Shown here: piece after piece, positions 1-9,570 of the stretch
How the letters are laid out: every line of letters begins with the position of its first letter
Position numbering within the stretch: position 1 is the first letter of the stretch
NCBI GenBank assembly: GCA_029168955.1
Contig: JAPDOI010000271.1
Span: 929,791-993,790 of the forward strand
Length of the DNA: 64,000 nucleotides
From: Aplectana chamaeleonis
Taxonomy: Eukaryota > Nematoda > Chromadorea > Rhabditida > Cosmocercidae
Reading direction: 5' to 3'
Notes under the pieces: generated by a model
Database searches by the model: none
What the model was told of the DNA's origin: nothing
What the model saw: only the letters and a program-made list of their open reading frames with translations
Made by a program: the position numbers and the translations under genes

Positions 1-627
1 GGATTGCAAATTTGCGATTAGGTTTCGTAAAGTTATTTGTTGTGTTGCCAGGAAGGCTTCCAACTCCGGTATTTCGGTTGGAAAACACCACGGCTGACGA
101 AACTCGTCAGCTTCTGACAAAAGCGTTGCTAAGGCATTGAATTGTCTTGTCAGCTTTTGTTTCGCTGTTCTAAGGCTGAATGCTGGACACATCGGAAAAT
201 TCCGTGTATCTGGTGAAGACGGATGTCAGTGGCACAACATCAGGGGCTTATATACCCCTTTGAGTAAATATGCGATCGCCTTGTATAAACACTTTGTCCA
301 TTATCTGCCTGCCATCTTGTGAGAACATAAGTAATGTTGTTACTGTTCGCGCAATTTGTTGAAAATTGGTTCGCTTATCTCCTCATTCCAATCCTATGTT
401 TCTGACTGCATTCTGATCTCAGCTGAGAACGCATTCCTGCATCACCATGAGACTATCTGAGATATTTTATCTCAGTGGATAATTCTGAATATTGTGAGAG
501 CCAAGTGAAGAAGAGGAGCTCTTTGTTCTATTGCGAATTGTAACGAATTTGTCGCTGCAAACTTGCAGCTGGGATCCCATCGATGTATTCTGCTCATCAT
601 GAACTGTAATCAAGTTTACTTAAAAGC
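1..627. other. Unassigned sequence, no gene recognised
   Basis: No feature is recognised here. A short open stretch runs from the window edge to a stop at about 138-140 (third forward frame, ending in ...TRQLLTKALLRH). It could be the tail of a coding exon entering from the left, but 45 codons without a stop is weak evidence and I recognise no family. Confidence 0.3.
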
Positions 628-786
628 TACCTGCTCTTGGCAGACTGTCGGACTGCCACCGGGTTTTCTAAAGAGATACCTACTCTTGGCAGACTGTCGG
701 ACTGCCACCGGGTTTTCTGAAGAGCTACCTACTCTTTGGCAAACTATCGGATTGCCACCGGGGTTTCTGAAGAGATCCCTACTCTG
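628..786. repeat. 49-bp minisatellite, about 3.2 copies
   Basis: Three consecutive units start at about 628, 677 and 726 and share the landmarks CTCTTGGCAGACTGTCGGAC and GCCACCGGGTTTTCT. Units one and two are almost identical; unit three has several substitutions and one inserted base, so its length is 50. A partial fourth unit fades out at about 786. The reading frame shifts between units, so a coding role is unlikely. Confidence 0.85.
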
Positions 787-1878
787 AATCGGTTGATATC
801 TGTATGCTCATCCTTTTGTAAAGTTGTACTGGCTTCCCGGTAAAGGGGCGATTTTGCTATGCCACCGTGTTGCATTTGACTGCTCGTGAGGCTACAGGAA
901 GTGTGGTAAATTGGCCAGAAATACCACACCTCGAGCGCTAGTACACGGGCAGTAAAACGCAGAATCGCTTGGCTTCCGGAAACCAAGATACGTGACGTGG
1001 TCAGTCATTGTTCGAAGCAGAATTGTGGTCTTGTGGGGGAAAAGAAATTGTTTTGGCCGATGCACCATATTTGGACTGCATCAAGGTCCAATGATATTTT
1101 GGTGGTTCTGGCATTCTTGCCAATTCTTTACACACCTGTCTGTATATTCCATACACGACTCGAACAACCTTCAATTTTAGCATATTCATTAACACATATA
1201 TATTCTTATATACTCAAACATCATTAATTAGCCGAGCTCCATATTTCGCTCTTTGTATTTAATTTGCCCATTTTACCTTTGTTTGTTATGTTTCTTTGTA
1301 CCTATTGCTTTACCTTATTCTCTTGGCAGGTCCGCTCATAGTTTGTCCGATCTCTGACGCTCCGTCAGCGACTCCCGTGTTCCCTTTTATTGCGCCAATG
1401 GCAAGATAGGTATGTAAGATATATAGATTGCCTGGCTGATAGACATGGGAACGAACACCCTGTGGGAGACGACTGAAGTATGATGCATCATGAACTGCTC
1501 AGAGTTCATGACACGAATATCAACAACGAACATGTTTATCAAATTCCATGAGATCCTAGGCATAGAAAGAACGATCCGCCTCCTTTGTAAGCATATAAAA
1601 AGACTGTTCTCACTTTATATCGCATACTTTCTTTCTTACCATTGCTTTATTTCCTACCTCCTAAATTTTATCTCTCATTAAATAGTAAAGGTTTATTTGA
1701 GGTTACCGCGTGGCAGAACCAGCATATAGCGCAACCGCGCGCAGCCGACGGGCCTCAATTGCGTAGCCCACTAGGGTTGTGTCCAAGAGAATATAAACTC
1801 GCTTAAGAGGGTGATTAACAAGATTGTTCCTCCGTTTGCAGAACATGCACCCGATAATGAAGAGTAGCACTTCCGTAC
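787..1878. other. Unassigned sequence left of the TIR element
   Basis: No gene is supported. An 8-bp-arm hairpin lies at 1489-1510 (CATGAACT / AGTTCATG). A pyrimidine-rich stretch ending in CAG at 1839-1841 resembles a splice acceptor just before the insertion site of the 4.4-kb element; this is discussed as a weak finding. The stretch at about 1690-1800 is GC-rich and looks repetitive in style, but has no partner in this window. Confidence 0.3.
1871..1878. repeat. Target-site duplication, left copy (TTCCGTAC)
   Basis: The octamer TTCCGTAC directly precedes the left end of the 4.4-kb inverted-repeat element and recurs exactly at 6291-6298 directly after its right end. The base before each copy is C, so a 9-bp duplication is also possible; 8 bp gives the better terminal match (both ends then begin GGGTGGG). 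Confidence 0.8.
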
Positions 1879-2455
1879 GGGTGGGTGCTGTTTTGCACAG
1901 GTTGTCGGCAAGCGCGCGCGCAGTGGCCGCCATAAAATTCTTGACAGCTGACCTCCAAGTATACTGTAGGTTGGCGAAACTCATCAGATCGCGCGTTTTT
2001 GAGGCGGAAAAGCTGGAATTCTGTCATGTCAGCGTGAAAGTCCTGATTGTAGACCATCTTAACACTAATCAGGCACTGATAGCTTATCACACCAACTGAT
2101 AATGGGGAAACTGCACGATTTCAAGCATTTTGAGCGGGAGAACCGGGCATCAAATTACGTTAACACGGAAATGGCCAAATGAATCGTTTTCAACACGTTT
2201 AAAGAACTGATACCTTATCAAATCGCACTGATAAGGTCATAATTCTGCGATTTTCATTTTTTCACCTTAGAAAAGCGGGAAAATGTTCCTGGTTACCTTG
2301 AAGCCGCAAAATGGACCTTTTTAAACACAAATAAGAAATTGATACCTTATCAAATAGCACTGGTAAGGTCTTTTCACATCTGAGGAGCTGAAATTGCTCC
2401 TGATTGCGTGGCATCCGCAAAATAGACTCCGTTCAACACGGAAAAGAATTTTTGT
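1879..2455 (+). repeat. Terminal repeat copy A (shortened left arm)
   Basis: This arm matches copy C (14893 onward) in the same orientation and copy B (5000-6290) in reverse orientation. Homology runs from the terminal GGGTGGG to about AACACGGAAAAGAATTT at 2440-2455, then stops. The outer part is close to the other copies; further in, subrepeats are rearranged (for example around 2290-2360), giving an arm less than half the length of copy B. It contains ACCTTATCA / TGATAAGGT inverted motifs near 2210-2240. Confidence 0.85.
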
Positions 2456-3294
2456 TTTTCCCCGAAAAAATGTCTGATCCGAAGGCAGAGAATTGGGGTC
2501 GAGAGCCTGGTCAATGGGTACTTCGCGAATTTCGTTAACCGAGTTGTTTTGTTGACTGGTGGAAGACTCTGAATTAGGAGAATTCAGCTGGTATAGGTGT
2601 GAGCATTTATCTACACTATAATTCACCTTCTGAAAAATCTGTCCCTTCTAATATAGCAGCTACTAAGAATGGCTGAAGACCTGATATGAGAACATTCACT
2701 AAATTCGTCGGAATGCCCTCTATACCAAAAATCTACCTCGTCGTGTAGGAGTGCTAGGTTGTGGTATTGTAGAAGGATATGATGTGACAAGAGGAAACGT
2801 ATCTGTGGATGTATAAAGTCCGGGAAAATGGGCAACATCTCAAAAGAAAGGGAAAACTGACCATGCAGGATGTATGTAAGAGATATCAAGATTTAAAGGT
2901 AGGTAAAAGGTTGTTTCATTTATCCCTAATTTCTTTAGAGAATCGAAGCGAGAAAGAGCACGAAATCAATATTTTGTTAGAATTAGAAACCTCAGTATTG
3001 CATCTTTTTTTTTTGAAAAATCATTCTGTAATATGAAGTCAGAAATTGATTTTCACCAGAGAATTCAATGCCATAGACATTGATGAATGCCATAGAAAAA
3101 AAAATTAAGAAAAACATTGGGAATAAAATTTCAGAAATTCTAACTTGAAAATCGGGGAAGAATAGAATGCTCATATTCCATAGCTTTGAATTCTATAGTT
3201 TTGAAACGACTTCCGAACAAAATCATGCGCTCCACATGAAATTCATCGAAACCGATGAAGATTTCAGCATGAAAAGGGATTTGGCATAGATTGT
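2456..3294. other. Interior of the TIR element, no gene recognised
   Basis: The sequence is AT-rich and lies between the left arm and the reverse-transcriptase remnant. It probably includes the decayed upstream part of the Penelope-like element, since the reverse transcriptase that follows reads in the same direction, but no domain could be recognised. AAGGTAGGT at about 2896-2904 resembles a splice donor. Short minus-strand open frames here carry no motif I know. Confidence 0.3.
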
Positions 3295-4130
3295 GAGTTA
3301 CCCATCATCTACGCTTTACCCAAGCTACATAAGGATCCCATAAAATTCAGATTCACCACGGGAGCAAGAAACAGCAAAATGAAACCATTAGCAGTAGAAC
3401 TACAAAAAAAAATCTCGTTTCTGAGGACACATTTCATTAATTACACCAATGTGAGTTACCAAAAGAAGGGAGGACTCAAGACCTATTGATCTATCTCCAA
3501 CATTAATTTAGCAGCTGAATTGTGTGGATTGAATACCGATGGGGTCCAAGTCTATTCTGCTTATTTTACGCATATGTTAACTAGCCTTCCACACAGTTTT
3601 ATTCTGTACGACATGAAAGAATTTTTGAAAATTTGCTTCAAAAATGCTACAAAAAAAGGGATGGTTACCAGTGGATACAGAGTATTTTATCGAGATTCTG
3701 AGCTAGATAAAGGCGGTTACAGGTATTATACCATCACAGATTGATATATCACGTCGACTGTCTTTTACGCAACAGTTACTGTCGTTTCGGAGAAATTGTG
3801 CTTCAACAGATGAAAGGAGTTTCTCAGGGAGGTAACTTCAGCTCATTGTTAGCCGATATAATAGTTTTCATGTCGGAGTACAGGTACTCTATTAGCGCGA
3901 AAATTGAAAATAACGTACTTTTCAAACCTTTTAGATATATGGATGACTTGCTCATAGTACATAATACAGATGAAACATTTGTGGATAGTCGAATTTCACT
4001 AATATGCAAGAATGTATTGGAACTCAAAAAGACACGCAATAATCCCTGTAAATGCAATTATTTAGATATTAGTATAGAAATAATTAATTATAGAATACAC
4101 ACAAAATTATATAATAAGATAAATAATTAG
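3295..4130 (+). pseudogene. Penelope-like reverse transcriptase, broken
   Basis: The conceptual translation begins with an RT block reading IIYALPKLHKDPIKFRF (3295-3345), the Y-LPK-HK-P signature typical of Penelope-like elements. It runs into an in-frame TGA at 3487-3489, resumes in the same frame to a TGA at 3742-3744, and continues in another frame from about 3741. There the palm blocks appear: MKGVSQGGNFSSLLADI (about 3810-3860), then FRYMDDLL with the catalytic YMDD at 3936-3947. The last stop is at 4128-4130. The family copies DNA from RNA at chromosomal nicks or ends. Here one stop and one frameshift break the frame, and neither the N-terminal part nor a GIY-YIG endonuclease was seen. 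The aspartate pair is preserved, so decay is moderate. The assignment to Penelope-like rests on motif style; another RT class is possible. Confidence 0.65.
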
Positions 4131-4159
4131 AAAATGGCAATTATTTCATCGTCCGTACT

Positions 4160-4425
4160 TGTTATATATTTCTTCTTATACACATGAACTTTACATACGT
4201 CTTAGTGTAATTTAATGGTGTACACGTGTATTTTGTCATGTAATTAGTGACATGTACGCCGCATCCACCTCGTGAGGCGTTAGACGAGGCACACAGCACC
4301 TGGAACCTTGGGCGATAGGTCAGCACTCGATGACCGCTATGCAGCGGTCGGAGTTCAATTATGTCATTGTCCATAGTTGATGTATATTCTTAAACATATG
4401 AACTGCACATACGTGTTTATCAAAA
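4160..4425. repeat. Diverged direct repeat pair around a hairpin
   Basis: Two stretches of about 50 bp at 4160-4209 and 4376-4425 resemble each other (shared landmarks CAT(A/G)TGAACT and CACATACG or TACATACG). Between them lies a perfect hairpin, GACCGCT-ATGC-AGCGGTC at 4332-4349. The block is just downstream of the RT remnant and could be a 3' structured region of that element. No hammerhead ribozyme core was found. Confidence 0.45.
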
Positions 4426-4485
4426 TTGCACAAGGCAAAACATTGTTTTTGAATTTTATAAGCGTTTTGTTCTGTGGTAAGTGTC

Positions 4486-4800
4486 AAGAATTGAACGAAG
4501 GAAATCTCGGAAAACCTCCAAAATGACCAATTTTCAAATTTGCAGATGTGAATGGATTTTTAAATTTTTATAAAACTTCACGAAATCAACTAAGGAAATT
4601 CGGGAAAACCTTCAAATAGGAGAAATTCTCAAATTTTTAAAATTTGCAGATGTGGGAAGCACTATTTTCAGTTTTGAAAAATCTATGAATTTGACGTTGG
4701 GAATCCGGGAAATCCTCCGAATCGCACACCTCCATAAACGTTTCGAATCTGCAGATGTTAAGCAAATTCTTAGAAAATCTAGGAAACGAACTCTCTGGAG
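4486..4800. repeat. Three diverged units of a roughly 105-bp tandem repeat
   Basis: Three consecutive units share GGAAAACCT-like and TGCAGATGT landmarks. TGCAGATGT falls at about 4541, 4645 and 4750, which gives a period near 105 bp. Units have diverged by substitution and small indels. The repeat lies inside the TIR element, between the RT remnant and the right arm. No coding signal. Confidence 0.6.
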
Positions 4801-4999
4801 CATTTTTTGAATATTTTAGGAGAAAGTAGTACACCTGATTCTTTATCACGCCCGAGAATGCCATGTTAAAATATTTGAGCAAAATTATCACGACACATTG
4901 AAAGACTTTATAGTGCTCTCAGTAAAAATGAAGATGGAGTTCGAAATTTTCTAATCGTCCTATCAGTGCTTACAATAAGTCAAAGATTCTTTTTTATTG

Positions 5000-6290
5000 T
5001 ACATAGAAGAGTCAAAGCTTCTCTGGCCTGAAGTGTTAGAAATGAGGAGCGGAATTCTAAGAAAGGAATATTTTCGCATTTCTCGTGATAACAGGAAGAG
5101 ACCGATCATTTTCGTGCCGAAAAACTGAAAATCGGGTAGTCATTATCACATCAGCCGAATATGATAAGGTAGTGCCTACGGGTGTTTTGAAGAATCAATT
5201 TCGCAATGTCCGTGGTGACACAAGTTGAACCCCGGTTCTCCGGCTAAAATACCTTGAAATCGTGGAGTTTTCACCTTATCAGCTTGCTCTGATAAGCTAT
5301 CAGTTTCTTTTGTGAGTTGAACGGAGTCTATTTTGCGGCTTCCAGGTTATCAGGAGCAATCTACCTCCACTGGTGTGAAAACCTGACAGTCGTAGGGTTA
5401 TGACATTAACAGTATGATTTGATAAGGTATCAGTATCTGAATTATGTTGCATAAGATTAGTCTTGTAATGCCCAGTATATCATGAGCAAACTCCAGCTGT
5501 TACGGGCTCGAAGCCTGAAAATCTCAGAATTATGACCTTATCAGTGCGATTTGATGAGGTATCAGTTCCTTATTTGTGTAAAAAAGGATGAATTGGGCAA
5601 CATCCGTGTTAAAATAAGTTGAGCCCCAGTTCTCCGACTCAAAATGCTTGAAATCGTGTAGTTTTTCTCTTATCAGCTAATTCTGATAAGCTATCAAATT
5701 CTTTTCCGTGTTGAACGGAGTCTATTTTGCGGGTGCCACGCAATCAGGAGCGATTTCTAGCTCCTCAGATGTGAAAAGCTGGCAATCGTAGAGTTATGAC
5801 CTTATCAGTCCGATTTGATAAGGTATCAGTACCTAAATTGTATTGAACAAGATTAGTTTAGCTGTGCCCAGCACATCAGGAGCAATTTCCCGCTCCTCTG
5901 AGGTGAAAACATGAAAATCGCAGAATTATGACCTTATCAGTGCGATTTGATAAGGTATCAGTTCTTTAAATGTGTTAAAAACGATTCATTTGGCAATTTC
6001 CGTGTTGACATAATTTGATGCCCGGTTCTCCGGCTCAAAATGCTTGAAATCGTGCAGTTTCCCCATTATCAGTTGATTTGATAAGCTATCAGTGCCTGAT
6101 TAGTGTTAAGATGGTCTACAATCAGGACTTTCACGCTGACATGACAGAATTCCAGCTTTTCCGCCTCAAAAACGCGCGATCTGATGAGTTTCGCCAACCT
6201 ACAGTATACTTGGAGGTCAGCTGTCAATAATTTTATGGCGGCCACTGTGCGCGCGCTTGCTGACAACCTGTGCAAAACAGCCCCCCACCC
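5000..6290 (-). repeat. Terminal repeat copy B (full right arm, 1291 bp)
   Basis: The reverse complement of this arm aligns almost without gaps to 14893-16184 (1291 versus 1292 bp), and its outer part aligns to 1879-2455. It is built of roughly 130-bp subrepeats, each with an inverted motif ACCTTATCA...TGATAAGGT or the sibling AGCTTATCA...TGATAAG. The outer end is GC-rich (the GCGCGC stretch near 6247-6256). Short open frames across it are by-products. Confidence 0.88.
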
Positions 6291-6298
6291 TTCCGTAC
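6291..6298. repeat. Target-site duplication, right copy (TTCCGTAC)
   Basis: This is an exact match to 1871-1878, directly after the right end of the TIR element. Confidence 0.8.
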
Positions 6299-6738
6299 AA
6301 GCACCGAGTCCAACTCCTCGTCATCAGCAGCAGCTTCTGCGGTGAGCAGCAGCTGCTGTTCTGATGTCAGTCCTAGGATGTGATCCCTACTTTGCCGACG
6401 TACTACTCCCAACTACCTGAGTACAGGAGCAAGCGGTTAGTTGTTTTGAATGCCTAAAAGTGGTATTCTAATCACTAGGTAGAATATCTCTAGACTAAAG
6501 GCCAATCTTTTTCTCCAAGGTTTCTTGATTCCAGGTATCTTCGTCGTCATCCCAGCTCGATTAGCCGGACTCGTCTCGTGCGCAGAAAGGTTAAGTATAG
6601 TAGTTAGAACCTTTAGCTTCACTCATCATTGTACTTGAGAACGGTATTTTTACTAGCTAACGGTACGGGGGCAATTACGCGTGAACTGTAACGCACCAAA
6701 AAATAACATTTTTTCAGCCGCCTTCGTCTCTATATAAT
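6299..6738. other. Unassigned sequence between TIR element and MITE
   Basis: The first 45 bases, joined across the transposon to the bases left of 1871, would read as an open stretch ending at a possible splice donor (GTGAGC at 6342). This is a weak hint of an interrupted exon. CAGCAG-rich bases occur at 6325-6357. Nothing else was recognised. Confidence 0.3.
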
Positions 6739-6740
6739 TA

Positions 6741-7141
6741 CCGTATTTACTCTATTAGAAGTACACCAGCGCTCAAGTAATGGCTCAACCGGACTTCAAT
6801 AATTAATTTTTCATGTTTGTTGGTCGCGAAAATCATAGTTTTGTGTTTTTGGAACTTTCACTATAAGAATTCCGAAAAACATTCCTGGAAAAAGAAGTAC
6901 ACCCTCTATCAGAAGTACATCTAAAAAGTGGCCTGAAAAACAGAGGTAAGCTCTGGTACAGCCGTAGTGACCTGTTGATTTCGATTATCACCAGCAGCGG
7001 AGCGGTGGGCCTCGGTGAATAATAACTAGTGACAAGGAGGTTTCGACGAAGAAGCCACCGCTCCGCGCTGTGATAACCGAAAACATGAGTTTACTTGGAA
7101 TGAAACAGAGTCTACTTGTACTTCTAAAAGAGAAAATACTG
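6741..7141. mobile_element. MITE, 401 bp, TA-flanked (Tc1/mariner-like)
   Basis: The left terminus CCGTATTTACTCTATTAGAA and the right terminus read in reverse complement, CAGTATTTTCTCTTTTAGAA, match at all but a few positions; the match continues through GTACA, about 23 of 27 bases overall. A TA dinucleotide lies outside each end (6739-6740 and 7142-7143), the target duplication typical of Tc1/mariner elements. AGAAGTACA is repeated inside, near 6895 and 6920. No transposase is present, so it is a non-autonomous copy. Confidence 0.7.
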
Positions 7142-7482
7142 TATGTCTTTGGTAGAATACACCGAAATGGCGAGCGATTCGGCCTCGACTATACGCGACA
7201 CTATGTCTTCCAGGCATTACCTGACACGGAGTTCAAACAGCTGTCCCTTCCTGAACGTCAGTTTCAGTCTTATTTCTTCCTGCCATTCCTAAAAATGGAA
7301 CGAGCCGTAGTGAAAAAAAAACTGTCCGCTCCTATGACCGCTCCTAGTGTGCAAAGCAAGAATCACTGAGTGTATGGGGAGTGGAGAGGGTATGACAGAA
7401 GGGGAGGTGAGCCTTACTGAAGCGATGAAATAAGGCAGAGTGTGTGAAAGAGTTCACAACACCACGAAATCCCATAGGTTAC

Positions 7483-7987
7483 CGCGATGTTAAAAGAACA
7501 TGGTGCGGTTGCGGTAACACACTAAAACTACGGTGGACAACCTGGCTCATTGCCAGATTTCATTATCGATCGACAGCACTGCTTATTTTCTGGGTGGGCT
7601 ACGGTTTTTCTTTTATTTCTCGTTTGTTTCGGCAGCATTTTTGTTTCTCACTGTTTAAATATTGCGAATAGGGGCTATTCTTGGTGCGTGAGGGTAATTA
7701 GCCGTTTGTCCGGGCTTCGAAGTGTATTTTTTTTCAAAATTCTGTTTTGAAATAGGAAAAAACGGCGAATTCTTCTTGCACACTAGAAAAGCTCCTAGTC
7801 TTAATATTATAAGAGTCAGAAACAAAACGAAGCAGAAACAAACAAAAAGAAAACGAAAAAGAAGAACCGTAGCTCACCCAGAAAATCAGCTGTGCTGTCG
7901 ATCGATAATGAAATCTGGGAGAGAGCCAGGTTTTCCACCGTAGTTTTAGTGTGTGACCGCAACCGCACCATGTCCTTTAACATTGCG
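7483..7987. mobile_element. Foldback-type MITE, 505 bp, arms of about 180 bp
   Basis: Bases from 7483 onward recur in reverse complement ending at 7987. Shared landmarks include ACATGGTGCGGTTGCGGT, ACACACTAAAACTACGGTGG, AGATTTCATTATCGATCGAC and TTTTCTGGGTG. The arms reach about 7655 and 7805, leaving a short centre of about 150 bp. The outermost bases are CGC(G/A)ATGTTAAA. No convincing target duplication was seen. There is no coding capacity beyond by-product open frames. Confidence 0.8.
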
Positions 7988-7997
7988 ACAAGCTGTA

Positions 7998-8136
7998 TGT
8001 AAAAAATCTAAGTACTCATGGCGCGTGCAGCGCAGGCCATGCTGCAGCCTCCGTCTGTTCTGCGCTCTCTCGCTGTCTCTGACCTTCGCTCCGCACCCGC
8101 ACGCGTAGGAACCATGAGAATTTCACGTTTTTTACA
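7998..8136. mobile_element. Possible small MITE, about 139 bp
   Basis: Imperfect inverted ends: the left end TGTAAAAAATCTAAGT followed by ACTCATGG, against the right end in reverse complement TGTAAAAAACGTGAAAT followed by TCTCATGG. The interior is GC-rich. It lies 10 bp from the preceding foldback element. No clear target duplication was found, so this call is tentative. Confidence 0.45.
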
Positions 8137-8205
8137 CTCTATACTCTATAGAGAAAGAGCTTCCTAGTCGAGAGAATTTTTGTAAGTTGACATCTGCACA
8201 TCTTA

Positions 8206-8719
8206 AAGGCAGTGTCCACAATGGAGGACGTCTTCGAAATTTTTTCCGGAAATCGAAAAGTGCGGGACTCATGGCAGCAGCAATAAAAAAACGGCTAAAA
8301 AAGAGGCTCGAATAGTTCTACACGGCCCTGAACTTCTCTGTAAGGCGCGACCCCCGCCCACCCCCCTCCCCCCCCCCGCTCAACGGCCATTGATCGAAAC
8401 AAGCAACTGGAAAATCCACTCCGAGAAGAAAACAATATTCAAATGTGGTGAACTTGTTCAGTACGTGCATCACTGAGAGTGGCTTGATTATTTGATAATC
8501 GAATGTTATGTTGAGGTCAATTTCTACGTTGTTTGCTTTGAGCAATAGCCGTTGTGGGGAGTGGGCGGGGATTGCGCTTAACACAGAAGTTCAGAGCCGC
8601 GTAGGGGCTATTTGGGGCTCCTTTTTAGCCGTTTTTTCGATATTGCTGTTGCCAGAGGCCCCAAACCTTTAAACGTTTGGTGAAAACTCGGAAAACGTTC
8701 TCATAGTAGACACTGCCTT
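8206..8719. mobile_element. MITE, 514 bp, TA-flanked with arms near 200 bp
   Basis: The left end AAGGCAGTGTCCAC and the reverse complement of the right end AAGGCAGTGTCTAC match. Homology extends inward through ACGGCTAAAAA, CTGAACTTCT, CCCCGCCCAC and CAACGGC. TA lies outside both ends (8204-8205 and 8720-8721). The left arm contains a long C run (about 8364-8378), a likely slippage site. The centre is about 115 bp. It is non-autonomous, with no transposase. Confidence 0.75.
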
Positions 8720-9017
8720 TACACACGGAGACCAGTCCTCGACTGTGAAAAAGAATCTGCCGGTGCTACCGCGGAAGCGAGAAAAAATGAGGGATGGAGT
8801 TCTTGGTTCCATCTCGAATGATATGACATGTGACGCAGCGGATCGCACGTGTATTGAGGAACCGGAGAAGAGGTTTTTGAGAATAGCACACTATCGCTAT
8901 CATCTACATGTTTGAAGGAGGAACGAACAATGCTCCTTGTATCTAATTATACCGGTCGTTTGCGGTACAAAAAGCCGCAGCGACCGGCTACTCAGAAAAA
9001 TCAAAACAAGTTACTTG

Positions 9018-9140
9018 TAATATAAATGTAACTTACTTGAATGTCTCAAGTAACTTACATTTATATTACATGTAACATACATTTATATTACATGTAACTT
9101 AAATTTATATTACATGTAAGTTACACTTATGTTACATGTA
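9018..9140. repeat. Hairpin and 22-bp minisatellite inside the TA-flanked element
   Basis: Bases 9018-9069 form an inverted repeat with arms of about 23 bp and one mismatch around a short loop. From 9053 four 22-bp units follow (9053, 9075, 9097, 9119), each ending in TTACATGTA, with few differences. A partial fifth unit follows. The units probably arose by slippage within the arm. Confidence 0.8.
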
Positions 9141-9193
9141 ACTTACATTCGAATTTTCACTATGGGTGGCCATCACGTGACGCAGACAGACGA

Positions 9194-9302
9194 CACGCGA
9201 CACGGAGGGCGCGTCCCAGACCACACACTACGCAAAAAAATGCTGTGCAGGGCCTTCCCTGCTGGTGTGAGGTCAAGTACCTCAAACTTGGGTAATTGAA
9301 CC
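9194..9302 (-). ncRNA. SL1-like spliced-leader RNA gene (candidate)
   Basis: Minus-strand bases 9302-9281 match the 22-nt nematode SL1 leader at all but the fifth position (GGTTC instead of GGTTT; it then reads AATTACCCAAGTTTGAG). A GT donor (GTACTT) follows at once. Donor-side bases fold back on the leader to form stem I (about 9272-9302). Next comes a perfect 6-bp hairpin, GCAGGG-AAGG-CCCTGC (9247-9262), then a U-rich single strand CATTTTTTTGCG (9231-9242) resembling an Sm-binding site, then a possible third stem ACGCG/CGCGT (9195-9214). Length near 109 nt fits SL RNAs, which donate their 5' exon to mRNAs by trans-splicing. The sequence after the leader is unlike the C. elegans SL1 RNA as I know it, and SL1 genes usually lie in 5S rDNA; none is here. 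It could be a functional variant or a transposon-borne pseudogene. The 3' end is estimated. Confidence 0.7.
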
Positions 9303-9378
9303 CACAGCAACATCAGTTGTGAGCCTGACCCCGCGAGTGCGTCGTACATCCCCCCGGTAAATATCTTCTAGGCCGATT

Positions 9379-9570
9379 TAAGTTACTTGCAACTTTATTG
9401 TGCCATTTAACTTACATGTAACATATCGGAGGCGCACTTCACGCAGTGTCTTCTCAGAAATCGAAAACAAGTTACTTGTAACATATCTAAGCTGATGTAA
9501 GTTACTTGCGACTTATCTCAAGTCATTTAACTTACATGTAACATTTCGGAGGCGCACCCCACGCAGTATC
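9379..9570. repeat. Direct duplication, about 72-bp units 119 bp apart
   Basis: Two similar blocks at about 9379-9450 and 9498-9570 share TAAGTTACTTGC, AACTTACATGTAACAT and TCGGAGGCGCAC...CACGCAGT. They mark an internal duplication at the right side of the TA-flanked element, consistent with its compound structure. Confidence 0.7.

Larger units (their letters stand above)
1879..6290. mobile_element. 4.4-kb transposon with long terminal inverted repeats and 8-bp target duplication
   Basis: The left end (GGGTGGGTGCTGTTTTGCAC) and the reverse complement of the right end (GGGTGGGGGGCTGTTTTGCA) match, and the match continues for hundreds of bases inward. Exact TTCCGTAC octamers flank both ends. 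The left arm is about 577 bp and the right arm about 1291 bp; the left appears internally shortened. The interior (about 2456-4999) holds a broken Penelope-like reverse transcriptase and no recognisable transposase. Long arms, an 8-9 bp duplication and repeated subterminal palindromes fit foldback or Mutator-like elements; 8 bp would also suit hAT. The superfamily is not settled. Another right-arm-length copy of the terminal repeat lies at 14893-16184. Confidence 0.8.

Noticed and set aside
1815..2099. Overlapping short open frames on both strands at the transposon edge
   Set aside because: The same peptides recur at 6069-6275 and 14842-15114 because they lie in the terminal repeat copies; they shift frame relative to flanks and match no family I know.
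3309..3330. A second SL-like sequence (TTACCCAAG)
   Set aside because: Only nine bases agree, and they encode the LPKLHK motif of the reverse transcriptase.
6160..6200. Hammerhead ribozyme (CTGATGAG in the terminal repeat)
   Set aside because: The CTGATGA box is present at about 6180, but no downstream GAAA box with a closing stem was found.
9001..9160. Telomeric repeats
   Set aside because: The short tandem units are TTACATGTA-type palindromes, not the nematode TTAGGC repeat; no TTAGGC run was seen in the window.
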